DNA of 64,000 bases from Zunongwangia endophytica (GCF_030409505.1 NZ_JAUFPZ010000002.1:3417501-3481500); one strand, 5' to 3'. Positions 33,423 to 42,048 are shown, counted from the stretch's first letter. Translations and numbers: made by a program. Notes: generated from the sequence alone by a model not told the origin.

Positions 33423-33665
33423 ATGACAAGCGAAGAAGTAAAATTTAATGTAGAAAAGGCATTAGCCGAAATCCGTCCTTTTTTAGAAAGTGATGGTGGA
33501 GATATCTCTTTGGTTGCAATTGAAAACGACCGTTTAGTAAAGGTACAGCTTGAAGGAGCTTGTGTTGGTTGTTCTGTAAATCAAATGACTTTAAAGTCGG
33601 GTGTAGAAATGACCATAAAAAAATATGCTCCACAAATAGAGGAAGTTATAAATATACAGAAGTAA
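33423..33665 (+). CDS. NifU C-terminal-domain Fe-S scaffold protein
   Basis: An 80-residue protein consisting only of the NifU/NfuA cluster-binding domain, with Cys47 and Cys50 (ACVGCS). It assembles or delivers a [4Fe-4S] cluster. Immediate adjacency to the Mrp gene (TAA then ATG) and the two redox genes downstream define an Fe-S/electron-transfer operon. Confidence 0.95.
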   Translation: MTSEEVKFNVEKALAEIRPFLESDGGDISLVAIENDRLVKVQLEGACVGCSVNQMTLKSGVEMTIKKYAPQIEEVINIQK

Positions 33666-33687
33666 ATCATCGACTTAAGCCAAGAGA

Positions 33688-34749
33688 ATGATTAAAACAG
33701 ATATGATAATTGTTGGTGCCGGGCCAACAGGGCTTTTTACTGTTTTCGAAGCAGGATTGTTAAAGTTAAAATGCCATCTTATTGATGCTTTGCCACAGCC
33801 TGGTGGTCAATGTTCAGAAATTTATCCTAAAAAGCCTATTTACGATATTCCGGGATTTCCAGAGGTTCTTGCTGGTGATCTAGTGAGTAATCTTATGGAG
33901 CAAATAAAATCTTTTGAGCCGGGCTTTACTTTAGGAGAGCGTGCAGAGACAATCGATAAACAAGAAGACGGAAGTTTTATCGTTACTACCAATAAAGGAA
34001 CTCAGCATCACGCACCAGTGGTCGTGATCGCAGGAGGTTTAGGTAGTTTTGAACCTAGAAAACCGCCTATTCCTACCATTACTGATTTTGAAGATAAAGG
34101 AGTGGCTTACATTATAAAAGAGCCAGAAATTTATCGTGACAAAAAAGTAGTGATCGCAGGTGGTGGAGATTCGGCATTAGATTGGGCGATCTATTTGGCA
34201 GATATTGCTTCAGAAGTTTCTTTGGTACATCGCCGGCAAGAATTTAGAGGCGCTTTAGATTCCGTAGAAAAAGTTGAAGAACTTTCTAAAATCGGGAAAA
34301 TTAAAATGATAACCAATGCTGAGGTTGTCGATCTTCAGGGAGAAGAAAATCTTGAAGCGGTGGTCATTCGACATAAAGATACCGCCCGTGGTGAAGAAGT
34401 TAAGGAAGTAGATTGTTTTATTCCGCTATTTGGACTTTCTCCAAAATTAGGCCCTATCGCTGATTGGGGATTGGAGATTGAAAAAAATGCGATAAAAGTT
34501 AACAATTCTTACGATTATCAAACCAATATTCCCGGGGTGTATGCTATTGGCGATGTAAATACCTATCCTGGTAAATTGAAGCTTATTCTTTGTGGTTTTC
34601 ATGAGTCAGCAATTATGTGCCAAAGTGCTTACCAGCGCATTTTTCCCGATAAAAAATATGTAATGAAATACACCACTGTTAGTGGAGTTAATGGTTTTGA
34701 CGGAAGTAAGAAAGAGGCAAAGAAAGAAGTAGTTAAGAGTATAAGTTAA
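33688..34749 (+). CDS. Ferredoxin-NADP reductase, thioredoxin-reductase type
   Basis: A 353-residue flavoprotein with two Rossmann folds: GAGPTGLFTVFEAG (FAD, about residues 9-22) and GGGDSALDWAIYLADI (NAD(P)H, about 160-175). It lacks the redox CxxC of thioredoxin reductase, so it belongs to the YumC-type ferredoxin/flavodoxin-NADP reductases. A 2Fe-2S ferredoxin is encoded 42 bp downstream and should be its electron partner. Confidence 0.9.
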   Translation: MIKTDMIIVGAGPTGLFTVFEAGLLKLKCHLIDALPQPGGQCSEIYPKKPIYDIPGFPEVLAGDLVSNLMEQIKSFEPGFTLGERAETIDKQEDGSFIVTTNKGTQHHAPVVVIAGGLGSFEPRKPPIPTITDFEDKGVAYIIKEPEIYRDKKVVIAGGGDSALDWAIYLADIASEVSLVHRRQEFRGALDSVEKVEELSKIGKIKMITNAEVVDLQGEENLEAVVIRHKDTARGEEVKEVDCFIPLFGLSPKLGPIADWGLEIEKNAIKVNNSYDYQTNIPGVYAIGDVNTYPGKLKLILCGFHESAIMCQSAYQRIFPDKKYVMKYTTVSGVNGFDGSKKEAKKEVVKSIS

Positions 34750-34791
34750 TAAGTAGTACAAGCGAGGCGTAAAGCTTCAAAAAATAAAAAA

Positions 34792-35127
34792 ATGTCTGAT
34801 ATAAAGATTACCATCATCGACAGAGAAGGAGAGGCACATACGGTAGATGCCCCTACAGATATGAATATGAATTTAATGGAAGTAATTCGTTCTTACGAGT
34901 TAGCGCCAGAAGGAACTATTGGTATTTGTGGAGGAATGGCAATGTGCGCATCCTGCCAATGTTATGTGATGAATTTAGAACATATGTTACCTGAGCAAAG
35001 TTTTGAAGAAGAAGATATGTTAGATCAGGCGTTTTTTGTTGAAGACAATAGTCGCTTAAGCTGTCAAATTCCAATCACAGAAGATTTAGATGGACTGGAA
35101 GTAAAATTAGCACCAGAATCAACATAA
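34792..35127 (+). CDS. 2Fe-2S ferredoxin, adrenodoxin type
   Basis: A 111-residue small electron carrier with cluster cysteines Cys46, Cys52, Cys55 and Cys91 (CX5CX2CX35C) and an acidic surface. This is the vertebrate/bacterial adrenodoxin-like class used in Fe-S assembly or hydroxylase systems. It follows the ferredoxin-NADP reductase and, with the Mrp and NifU-like genes upstream, makes an electron supply for cluster assembly plausible. Confidence 0.95.
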   Translation: MSDIKITIIDREGEAHTVDAPTDMNMNLMEVIRSYELAPEGTIGICGGMAMCASCQCYVMNLEHMLPEQSFEEEDMLDQAFFVEDNSRLSCQIPITEDLDGLEVKLAPEST

Positions 35128-35149
35128 TTGATTCTATCTGAAAATATAT

Positions 35150-35184
35150 AACAATGCCGATGTGGGAAACCAATCGGCTTTGTT
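35150..35184. terminator. Candidate terminator at end of the Fe-S operon
   Basis: GCCGAT / ATCGGC (35156-35161 and 35173-35178) extended across one mismatch by five further pairs. The T-rich tail (TTGTTGTTAT) is weak. It sits between convergent genes and may serve both. Confidence 0.55.
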
Positions 35185-35185
35185 G

Positions 35186-35953
35186 TTATAGTTCTACAAT
35201 TTCTTTTTCTATTCCGTCCCATAACTTGATACGGGCATCTAAAGCTTGTTTAGCAATGGTTTCTACTTCTTCCCATTTTTTACCGTCGTAAGCACATAAA
35301 TGCTCAATCATTTCAAATGCCATTGGGCCATGCTCATCGTCATCTAGTTCTATGTGCCTGTCAAAATAATATTTAAAAAGCTCTAAATCTTTTTCAGGGA
35401 AATTTTGTTGAATATTGCTTATAATCGAAGTAAACATGCCGGGAATAAGACCTTCTCTTCCAAAGGTAAAAGCGGCAGCAATCTTGTGAGGTTTCCCTTC
35501 GGAAATTAATTCAAAAGTGAATTTCAGAAATTGCTTTATACTCCATGGTAACTCGCTCGTGGCAATAATCAAATAAATATCTGTACCGTGGATTACCTGG
35601 TCTAAAAATTTATTGATCTTGGTAGTATTTGCCCCAGCTTTTTGCATAGCATCAATATACATCTCATAATGACTCTGGTGCTTTCCGTAGAAATTAATAT
35701 CGGTCTCTTCGGCAAGAACAATTTCGTTAATTAAATAGCGAGTTTCAGGATTACCTACCGGAAACCATGGATTAGTCGTTTTTGTTAAATTTTGTTGTAA
35801 AGCTTTTAGCAAAGACATAAAATCCCATACCGCATATACATGGTGCTCCATAAAAACCTGTAATTCCTTCGGAGACTTAATTTTGGAGTATAAGGAGTGG
35901 TTGAGTAAAGTTTCTACCTTAGGTTTTAAAACTTCATTAATGTCTTTAATCAT
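35186..35953 (-). CDS. DUF3050 protein (haem-oxygenase-like fold)
   Basis: A 255-residue all-helical protein with the DUF3050 features FMEHHVYAVWDFMSLLKAL (residues about 34-52), AEETDINFYGKHQSHYEMY and FDRHIELDDDEHGP. The conserved His/Glu/Asp residues (EHH, E in AEET, DRHIELDD, H in EHG) are spaced like the metal ligands of haem-oxygenase-like di-iron or cofactorless oxidases. Function unknown. Monocistronic as far as seen. Confidence 0.88.
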   Translation of the reverse strand: MIKDINEVLKPKVETLLNHSLYSKIKSPKELQVFMEHHVYAVWDFMSLLKALQQNLTKTTNPWFPVGNPETRYLINEIVLAEETDINFYGKHQSHYEMYIDAMQKAGANTTKINKFLDQVIHGTDIYLIIATSELPWSIKQFLKFTFELISEGKPHKIAAAFTFGREGLIPGMFTSIISNIQQNFPEKDLELFKYYFDRHIELDDDEHGPMAFEMIEHLCAYDGKKWEEVETIAKQALDARIKLWDGIEKEIVEL

Positions 35954-36071
35954 GACTATGCTTAAATTTCCTACAAAAATACTAGCTAGGTTCGGATTTT
36001 AAAATAATAACACTCTTTTTAAATAATCTTGGCAACGATTTTCGCTAAATCTCTTTAAATTCGTTCTCACT

Positions 36072-36245
36072 ATGATGGGATCAGTGCATTTACATATCAT
36101 CGTTTTTTATTCAGAAAAATCTAAAGATTATCTTAGGGTAGAGGGTGTTGTGCCTAAAAAAGAGCTGAAGTTGAAATCTAAATGCTGTGAAAAATATAAA
36201 AAGGGAAAGCGCTGTAAACGCTGCCCTTGTTTTGATCTTCTATAG
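36072..36245 (+). CDS. 57-residue cysteine-cluster microprotein
   Basis: A small frame with start ATG at 36072 (or 36075) and stop TAG at 36243-36245. The N-terminal half is variable; the C-terminus is CCEKYKKGKRCKRCPCFDLL, with Cys38, Cys39, Cys48, Cys51 and Cys53 among many lysines and arginines, suggesting a metal- or nucleic-acid-binding knuckle. A closely similar Cys-cluster tail is familiar from short hypothetical proteins of other flavobacteria (recalled, not searched). A TAAATTCG string about 25 bp upstream is near the -7 consensus. Not associated with neighbours in an operon. Confidence 0.65.
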   Translation: MMGSVHLHIIVFYSEKSKDYLRVEGVVPKKELKLKSKCCEKYKKGKRCKRCPCFDLL

Positions 36246-36289
36246 CAATTCTTATAAAGCGAAGCCGAAATTATCGAATTTCAGTTTTT

Positions 36290-37465
36290 TTAAAATGCCG
36301 AATGCCCTGTGATGTCAAGACCTGTTATTAGTAAATGGATGTCGTGAGTGCCTTCGTAAGTAATAACGCTCTCCAAATTCATCATATGACGCATAATGCT
36401 GTACTCTCCCGTAATTCCCATAGCACCTAGGACCTGCCGGGCATCTCTTGCTATCTTTAATGCCATTTCTACATTGTTTCTCTTAGCCATAGAGATTTGT
36501 GCTGAAGTTGCTTTGCCTTCATTTTTTAAGGTCCCCAGGCGCCATGCTAGAAGCTGAGCTTTTGTAATTTCAGTAATCATTTCAGCTAACTTTTTTTGCT
36601 GAAGTTGTTTTGTGGCAATTGGTTTCCCAAATTGAATTCTTTCTTTGGCATATCTTAAAGCGGTATCATAACAGTCCATTGCTGCGCCAATTGCTCCCCA
36701 TGCAATTCCGTATCGGGCAGAATCCAGGCATCCTAATGGAGCTCCTAATCCGCTTTTGCCCGGTAATAGATTTTCTTTAGGGACTTTAACATCGTTAAAA
36801 GTTAATTCTCCGGTAGCACTTGCGCGTAGCGACCATTTACTGTGCGTCTCTGGAGTAGCGAAGCCTTCCATTTCTCGTTCCACAATAAGCCCGTGTATTC
36901 TTCCTTCTTCATTTTTAGCCCATACAATGGCGATATCTGCAAAAGGGGAATTAGAGATCCATAATTTAGCTCCGTTTAATAAATAATGATCTCCTTTGTC
37001 TTTAAAGTTGGTAACCATACCGCTTGGGTTAGAACCAAAGTCGGGTTCGGTTAAGCCGAAGCACCCTATAAATTCTCCTTTAGCTAATTTTGGAAGAAAT
37101 TTTTTCTTCTGTTCTTCCGATCCATAAGTGAAAATCGGATACATTACCAAGGACGATTGAACTGAAGCGGTAGAGCGTATTCCACTATCTCCGCGTTCAA
37201 TTTCTTGCATTATAAGTCCGTATGAAATCTGATCCAATCCAGAACCTCCATAAGTTTCAGGAATATAGGGTCCAAAAGCACCAATTTCAGCTAAACCTTT
37301 TAAAACAGATTTTGGAAATTCTGCTTTCTGCGCAGCATCCTCTATTATAGGACTAACATCTTTTTTAACCCAGGCTCGTGTCGCTTCACGAACCATTTTA
37401 TGTTCTTCACTTAATAAATCATCAAGGTTGTAATAATCTGGTGCAGTAAAAAGATCTGGTTTCAT
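36290..37465 (-). CDS. Acyl-CoA dehydrogenase, glutaryl-CoA dehydrogenase-like
   Basis: A 391-residue FAD enzyme of the acyl-CoA dehydrogenase family. GCFGLTEPDFGSNPSGM (FAD-binding), KLWISNSPFADI and the active-site segment YEGTHDIHLLITG near the C-terminus are typical, with the catalytic Glu in the YEGTHDI context of glutaryl-CoA dehydrogenase (lysine/tryptophan breakdown). Substrate is inferred from those residues. ATG at 37465 is preferred over the upstream in-frame start at 37534, giving MKPDLFTAPDYYN. An inverted repeat lies 16 bp upstream of it. Confidence 0.9.
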   Translation of the reverse strand: MKPDLFTAPDYYNLDDLLSEEHKMVREATRAWVKKDVSPIIEDAAQKAEFPKSVLKGLAEIGAFGPYIPETYGGSGLDQISYGLIMQEIERGDSGIRSTASVQSSLVMYPIFTYGSEEQKKKFLPKLAKGEFIGCFGLTEPDFGSNPSGMVTNFKDKGDHYLLNGAKLWISNSPFADIAIVWAKNEEGRIHGLIVEREMEGFATPETHSKWSLRASATGELTFNDVKVPKENLLPGKSGLGAPLGCLDSARYGIAWGAIGAAMDCYDTALRYAKERIQFGKPIATKQLQQKKLAEMITEITKAQLLAWRLGTLKNEGKATSAQISMAKRNNVEMALKIARDARQVLGAMGITGEYSIMRHMMNLESVITYEGTHDIHLLITGLDITGHSAF

Positions 37466-37480
37466 GCTAATGGATTTAAT

Positions 37481-37497
37481 ATCCTTAACGTAAGGAT
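37481..37497. promoter_or_regulatory. Inverted repeat upstream of acyl-CoA dehydrogenase
   Basis: ATCCTTA-ACG-TAAGGAT, a perfect 7-bp inverted repeat with a 3-bp centre, ending 16 bp before the ATG of the acyl-CoA dehydrogenase on the minus strand. It could be an operator or an RNA hairpin; no regulator is known. Confidence 0.35.
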
Positions 37498-37650
37498 TAT
37501 GTATGAAAATTAATGAATAACTATTATATCTCAAATATTATTGAGGTAATTTTAATTGAAAAGTTATTTACCTGTATACATCTTATAATTCTCTGACAAT
37601 TTGATAAAAAGCGAGATGTTAAGCAATGATGTAGTCTATTTTATTAGCTA

Positions 37651-37658
37651 TATATTTG
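37651..37658 (+). promoter_or_regulatory. Promoter -7 element for rhlE-like gene
   Basis: TATATTTG, an exact TAnnTTTG match 16 bp before the ATG at 37675. No good -33 box seen. Confidence 0.6.
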
Positions 37659-37674
37659 TATCTTATATTATTAT

Positions 37675-38904
37675 ATGACATTTAAAGAACTGGGTGTTAT
37701 AGACCCAATTTTGAAAGCACTAGAAGAGAAAGGTTATTCAGAGCCTACTCCAATTCAGCAACAAGCCATTCCTGTTTTACTAAAAGGAAAAGATTTATTA
37801 GGATCTGCTCAAACAGGTACAGGTAAAACTGCTGCTTTTACAATTCCTATTTTACAATCTTTGGTAGAGGGTTTTCCTCCCAAAGGGAAAAGAAAAATAA
37901 GAGCGCTTATTATCACTCCAACTAGAGAGTTGGCTATCCAGATTGCTGAAAATATCGATACCTATTCAAAATATACAGGTATTCGAAATACGGTAATATT
38001 CGGCGGAGTTAAACAACATCAGCAAGTCAGGAAATTACAGAGTGGTGTAGATATTCTTACAGCAACACCTGGAAGGTTACTAGATTTGATTAGTCAGAAT
38101 TTCATTTCCCTAAGTAATATTGATCATTTTGTGTTAGATGAAGCCGATCAAATGTTAGATATGGGCTTTGTGCATGAGATCAAGAAAATCCTGAAAAAGT
38201 TGCCTAAAGAACGCCAATCGCTTTTCTTTTCTGCAACTATGCCGAAATCTATTATTGATCTTTCTAAACAAATTCTAGGTGATTTTGAACGTGTGAATAT
38301 TGCACCTAAGAAAACTACTGCAGAGCGGGTAGATCAAGCGGTATATTTTGTTCCGAAACAGAACAAAGTTAAATTACTTGTCCATTTATTAGAGACGGAG
38401 CCTTTTGATACAGTACTTATATTTTCACGAACTAAACATGGCGCTAATAAGATTGTGAAAAAACTTAGTCAGTCTGGTCTTCAGTCGGCAGCAATTCACG
38501 GTAATAAGTCCCAAAACCAGCGACAAAATGTGCTGAATGATTTTAAGGACGGAAAGATAAAAGTCTTAGTGGCTACAGATATTGCTGCGAGAGGTATTGA
38601 TGTTTCTCAGCTTTCTCTTGTGGTGCAGTTTGATTTGCCAAATGTTGCAGAAACTTATGTGCATAGAATTGGAAGAACAGGTCGTGCTAAAGCTAGTGGA
38701 AGCGCAATTGCTTTTTGTGATACAGAAGAACGCCCTTATTTAAAATCTATAGAAAAGCTTACAGGGCAACGATTGCCAGTAATTGATAATCATGATTTTA
38801 AAGAAGTATCTGCTGAAGCTAAAGCTGCTCAGGGAGCTGGTAAAACACAGAATAAACCGCGAAATAACTCAAGAAGAAATAAGAAATCCAAACCCAAAAG
38901 ATAG
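37675..38904 (+). CDS. rhlE: DEAD-box RNA helicase, RhlE type
   Basis: A 409-residue RNA helicase with the Q motif (PTPIQQQAIP), Walker A AQTGTGKT, DEAD (VLDEADQMLDMGF), SAT (FSATMP) and HRIGRTGRAKA. A short basic, Asn/Lys-rich tail binds RNA. Related enzymes act in ribosome assembly and RNA turnover, often under cold growth. Its stop lies 6 bp from the end of the convergent methyltransferase gene. Confidence 0.95.
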   Translation: MTFKELGVIDPILKALEEKGYSEPTPIQQQAIPVLLKGKDLLGSAQTGTGKTAAFTIPILQSLVEGFPPKGKRKIRALIITPTRELAIQIAENIDTYSKYTGIRNTVIFGGVKQHQQVRKLQSGVDILTATPGRLLDLISQNFISLSNIDHFVLDEADQMLDMGFVHEIKKILKKLPKERQSLFFSATMPKSIIDLSKQILGDFERVNIAPKKTTAERVDQAVYFVPKQNKVKLLVHLLETEPFDTVLIFSRTKHGANKIVKKLSQSGLQSAAIHGNKSQNQRQNVLNDFKDGKIKVLVATDIAARGIDVSQLSLVVQFDLPNVAETYVHRIGRTGRAKASGSAIAFCDTEERPYLKSIEKLTGQRLPVIDNHDFKEVSAEAKAAQGAGKTQNKPRNNSRRNKKSKPKR

Positions 38905-38910
38905 GTTTAT

Positions 38911-39633
38911 TTATAGCGCTAAATAAAAATCCTTTACTAATTTCTTATAATCGTCAGTATATTGATGCCTTTCTATTTCGATGGTCAATTCGTCCTTCTG
39001 AATTTCAGTGTCGTTTAAACCTAGTAATATGAGGCATCTTTTTATTTCTGAATCAGGATTTCCTTTTACGTAAGTCATTTTTTCAGGATATAATTTGAAG
39101 TTTTTGGCTGTGTCTAGAAATTTATCTTCTTCATTCTTCGGAATAATAACCGCTAATTTTCCTTTTTCTGAAAGAAGATAGGTGCTTCCTTCTAATAATA
39201 ATTCAAAAGGAAGGGCATCCTGAAATCTTGCCATATCGCGTTCCTTTAAATTCGTTTTGTAATCTGAATTATAAAAAGGAGGATTCGATATAATAAGATC
39301 ATATTTTTCCTCTTCCTGCATTTCTTCGACAAATTCACTAAATTCAGCATGATAGCAGAAAAGGCGATCTCCCCAATCGCTAGCTTCAAAATTCTCTACG
39401 GCTTGCTCGTAGGCATTTTCGTCAATTTCTAAAGCGTCGATAAGTTGAGCAGGTGATCGTTGTGCTAGCATAAGCGAGATTATACCAGTCCCTGTGCCAA
39501 CATCTAATATGCTATCCAAAGTTTCAGGCAGATCTACCCAGGCGCCAAGAAGAACACCATCGGTGCCTATTTTCATAGCGCATCTATCTTGATGAACTTC
39601 AAATTCCTTAAATCGAAATGGTTTTTTAGACAT
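38911..39633 (-). CDS. tRNA1(Val) A37 N6-methyltransferase-like (TrmN6/YfiC)
   Basis: An N6-adenine methyltransferase of 240 residues. The SAM motif ILDVGTGTGIISLMLAQR and the catalytic NPPF (IISNPPFYNS) are present, and the N-terminal FRFKEFEVHQDRCAMKIGTDGVLLGAW is characteristic of the YfiC family, which modifies A37 of tRNA1-Val. ATG at 39633 is chosen; an in-frame TTG start at 39660 falls inside the tsf terminator. The gene follows tsf on the same strand but beyond that terminator. Confidence 0.88.
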   Translation of the reverse strand: MSKKPFRFKEFEVHQDRCAMKIGTDGVLLGAWVDLPETLDSILDVGTGTGIISLMLAQRSPAQLIDALEIDENAYEQAVENFEASDWGDRLFCYHAEFSEFVEEMQEEEKYDLIISNPPFYNSDYKTNLKERDMARFQDALPFELLLEGSTYLLSEKGKLAVIIPKNEEDKFLDTAKNFKLYPEKMTYVKGNPDSEIKRCLILLGLNDTEIQKDELTIEIERHQYTDDYKKLVKDFYLAL

Positions 39634-39645
39634 GGTTTGAAAATA

Positions 39646-39676
39646 AAAAAACCGCTTCAATTGAAGCGGTTTTTGA
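39646..39676 (-). terminator. Terminator after tsf
   Basis: ACCGCTTCAATTGAAGCGGT (39651-39670) is a 20-bp perfect palindrome with an A-run on one side and T-run on the other, ending the tsf transcript on the minus strand. Confidence 0.9.
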
Positions 39677-39696
39677 TTATATATTTTAAAAAGAAA

Positions 39697-40524
39697 TTAC
39701 TCTCCTAAAGCAACTCTTTCAAAAGCAACAACGGTAAGATCTGAATCTACAGATTTAACGTATTGCGCAACACTTTGTTTGCTGTCTTTAATAAACGCCT
39801 GGTTTACTAAAGTATTATCTTTAAAGTAACGTTTAATTTTTCCTTTAGCAATGTTGTCTAACATTTCTTCTGGCTTACCTTCCGCTCTTAATTGATCTTT
39901 AGCAATTTCTACTTCTTTATCAATTACTGTTTGGTCGATACCTTCTTCGTTAAGTGCAACTGGATTCATTGCAGCAGCTTGCATAGATACATCTTTAGCA
40001 GCATCTTCTGCACCTTCTACATTTTTAGAAAGACCAGTTAAAACAGCTATTTTGTTACCAGCGTGAATGTAAGAACCTACAAATGGAGCTTCTAAAGTTT
40101 TAAAAGCACCAATTTCAATTTTCTCTCCGATTACACCAGTTTGCTCAGTTAATTTATCCTGAACAGAAGTTCCGTTGTAATCTGCAGCTAAAAGTTCTTC
40201 TTTAGTAGAAACAGTTAATGCAAGTTCAGCGAAATCATTAGCTAATTTTACGAAATCATCGTTTTTAGCTACGAAATCTGTTTCACAGTTAAGAGAAATT
40301 ACGATTCCTTTAGTGTTATCTGCATTTACTTTTGCAATTGCAGCACCTTCAGCAGAATCTCTATCGGCTCTCTTAGCAGCTACTTTTTGTCCTTTCTTAC
40401 GAAGAACTTCAATAGCTTTATCAAAATCACCATCAACTTCAACAAGAGCTTTTTTACAGTCCATCATTCCTGCTCCTGTAGCTTTTCTTAATTTATTTAC
40501 TTCAGCGGCGGTTATCTTTGCCAT
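39697..40524 (-). CDS. tsf: Elongation factor Ts
   Basis: A 275-residue nucleotide-exchange factor for EF-Tu. The N-terminal UBA-like region carries TGAGMMDCKKALVEV, followed by LNCETDFVAKND, both family signatures. Part of the translation block rplM-rpsI-rpsB-tsf in its usual Bacteroidota order. A large hairpin lies in the 89-bp gap to rpsB and a strong terminator follows. Confidence 0.98.
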   Translation of the reverse strand: MAKITAAEVNKLRKATGAGMMDCKKALVEVDGDFDKAIEVLRKKGQKVAAKRADRDSAEGAAIAKVNADNTKGIVISLNCETDFVAKNDDFVKLANDFAELALTVSTKEELLAADYNGTSVQDKLTEQTGVIGEKIEIGAFKTLEAPFVGSYIHAGNKIAVLTGLSKNVEGAEDAAKDVSMQAAAMNPVALNEEGIDQTVIDKEVEIAKDQLRAEGKPEEMLDNIAKGKIKRYFKDNTLVNQAFIKDSKQSVAQYVKSVDSDLTVVAFERVALGE

Positions 40525-40548
40525 AGTTGTTTTAGTTTTTAATGAATA

Positions 40549-40589
40549 AGTCGCTTAGTTAATTCTGCAAAGAAAAAAACTAAACGACT
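40549..40589 (-). promoter_or_regulatory. Long hairpin in the rpsB-tsf spacer
   Basis: AGTCGCTTAGTT (40549-40560) pairs with AACTAAACGACT (40578-40589) over 12 bp with a single wobble and a 17-nt loop. No T-run follows on the minus strand, so it looks like a processing or regulatory hairpin rather than a terminator. Confidence 0.5.
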
Positions 40590-40613
40590 CATAGAATTTA
40601 CCAAAATGTTATT

Positions 40614-41498
40614 TTATTCCTCCTCGTTAGAAGAAGCTTTCTTTAAAGTTTCTTCCTTAGATTCTAATTTAACATCATTCTTAGCCTCACTCATGGCTTT
40701 TTGATCAGATGCATCTTTAGATGGAACTTCTCCTTCAGCTTTTGGCATTTTAGGAGCTGCTTTTTCTTCTTTATTTTCTTTATCAGCTTTCTTAGAATCT
40801 TTACCTGATTTTCTATCAGATAAACCTTCAACGATAGCATCTGAAACGTAAGAAACTACTTTGTCGATAGATTTTGAAGCATCATCGTTGGCAGGAATTA
40901 AGTAATCCACTTCACGTGGATCTGAATTCGTGTCTACCATAGCAAAAATTGGAATGTTTAATTTTTGAGCTTCTTTAATAGCAATGTGTTCACGAGTGAT
41001 ATCTACTACAAATAATGCACCTGGAAGTCTGGTCATATCTGCAATAGAACCTAAGTTTTTCTCTAACTTAGCTCTTAAACGATCCACCTGAAGACGTTCT
41101 TTTTTAGAAAGAGTGTTGAAAGTACCGTCTTTCTTCATTCTATCGATAGAAGCCATTTTCTTAATAGCTTTACGGATAGTAACGAAGTTGGTAAGCATAC
41201 CACCAGGCCATCTTTCTGTGATGTAAGGCATGTTTGCTTTTTCAGCTTGCTCTGCTACGATTTCTTTTGCTTGTTTCTTGGTAGCAACGAAAAGTATTTT
41301 TCTGCCGCTTGCTGCTATTTTTTTAAGAGCCTCACCAGACTCTTCCATTTTAGCAGCACTTTTATATAAGTTGATGATGTGAATTCCGTTACGCTCCATA
41401 TAAATGTAAGGAGCCATGTTTGGATTCCATCTTCTTGTAAGGTGTCCAAAATGTACACCTGCATCAAGTAATTCTTTAACTTCTACTTTGTTTGCCAT
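40614..41498 (-). CDS. rpsB: 30S ribosomal protein S2 with charged C-terminal extension
   Basis: A 294-residue S2. The family core (residues about 1-225) has [23 protein letters not shown] and [13 protein letters not shown]. The following roughly 65 residues are a low-complexity tail rich in Lys, Glu, Asp, Ser and Ala ([17 protein letters not shown] and on), absent from E. coli S2. Small-subunit assembly and mRNA path. Co-transcribed with rpsI and rplM upstream (164 bp leader) and tsf downstream. Confidence 0.97.
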   Translation of the reverse strand: MANKVEVKELLDAGVHFGHLTRRWNPNMAPYIYMERNGIHIINLYKSAAKMEESGEALKKIAASGRKILFVATKKQAKEIVAEQAEKANMPYITERWPGGMLTNFVTIRKAIKKMASIDRMKKDGTFNTLSKKERLQVDRLRAKLEKNLGSIADMTRLPGALFVVDITREHIAIKEAQKLNIPIFAMVDTNSDPREVDYLIPANDDASKSIDKVVSYVSDAIVEGLSDRKSGKDSKKADKENKEEKAAPKMPKAEGEVPSKDASDQKAMSEAKNDVKLESKEETLKKASSNEEE

Positions 41499-41661
41499 TT
41501 TTGTAATAGTTTACGTTCTGTTGAGATAGCAACATTCAGGTGGCTACTTTTATTAAGTATGGCCCTGAGCGTTTAGATGCTAAACTAACTCCCAATTATA
41601 GTTGAGACAACAACAAAATTTTTAATTTAAATAAACTGTTTGGGTAACGACCCAGTAAATA

Positions 41662-42048
41662 TTAACGTTTAGAGAACTGGAATTGTTTACGGGCTTTCTT
41701 CTCACCGAATTTCTTACGTTCTACCATTCTTGGATCTCTTGTAAGTAGTCCTTCTGGTTTAAGCGCTCCTTTGTTTTCTTCGTTAAGCTCTACCATTGCT
41801 CTAGATAAAGCAAGACGGATAGCTTCAGCTTGTCCGGTGATTCCTCCACCAAAAACATTTACTTTTACATCAAAAGTTCCAGCAGTTTCAGTAAGATTGA
41901 AAGGTTGGTTTACTTTATATTGTAAAGTACTTGTGGTAAAGTAATCGTTAAGATCTTTTTTGTTTACAGTGATGTTTCCATTTCCTTCAGAAACATATAC
42001 ACGTGCAACAGCCGTCTTTCTACGGCCAATTTTGTGAATAACTTCCAT
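41662..42048 (-). CDS. rpsI: 30S ribosomal protein S9
   Basis: A 128-residue protein with the start [13 protein letters not shown] and the C-terminal basic [11 protein letters not shown] tail that contacts P-site tRNA. Its start overlaps the rplM stop by one base. A short TGGGT-AACG-ACCCA hairpin (41641-41654) sits just past its stop. Confidence 0.97.
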   Translation of the reverse strand: MEVIHKIGRRKTAVARVYVSEGNGNITVNKKDLNDYFTTSTLQYKVNQPFNLTETAGTFDVKVNVFGGGITGQAEAIRLALSRAMVELNEENKGALKPEGLLTRDPRMVERKKFGEKKARKQFQFSKR

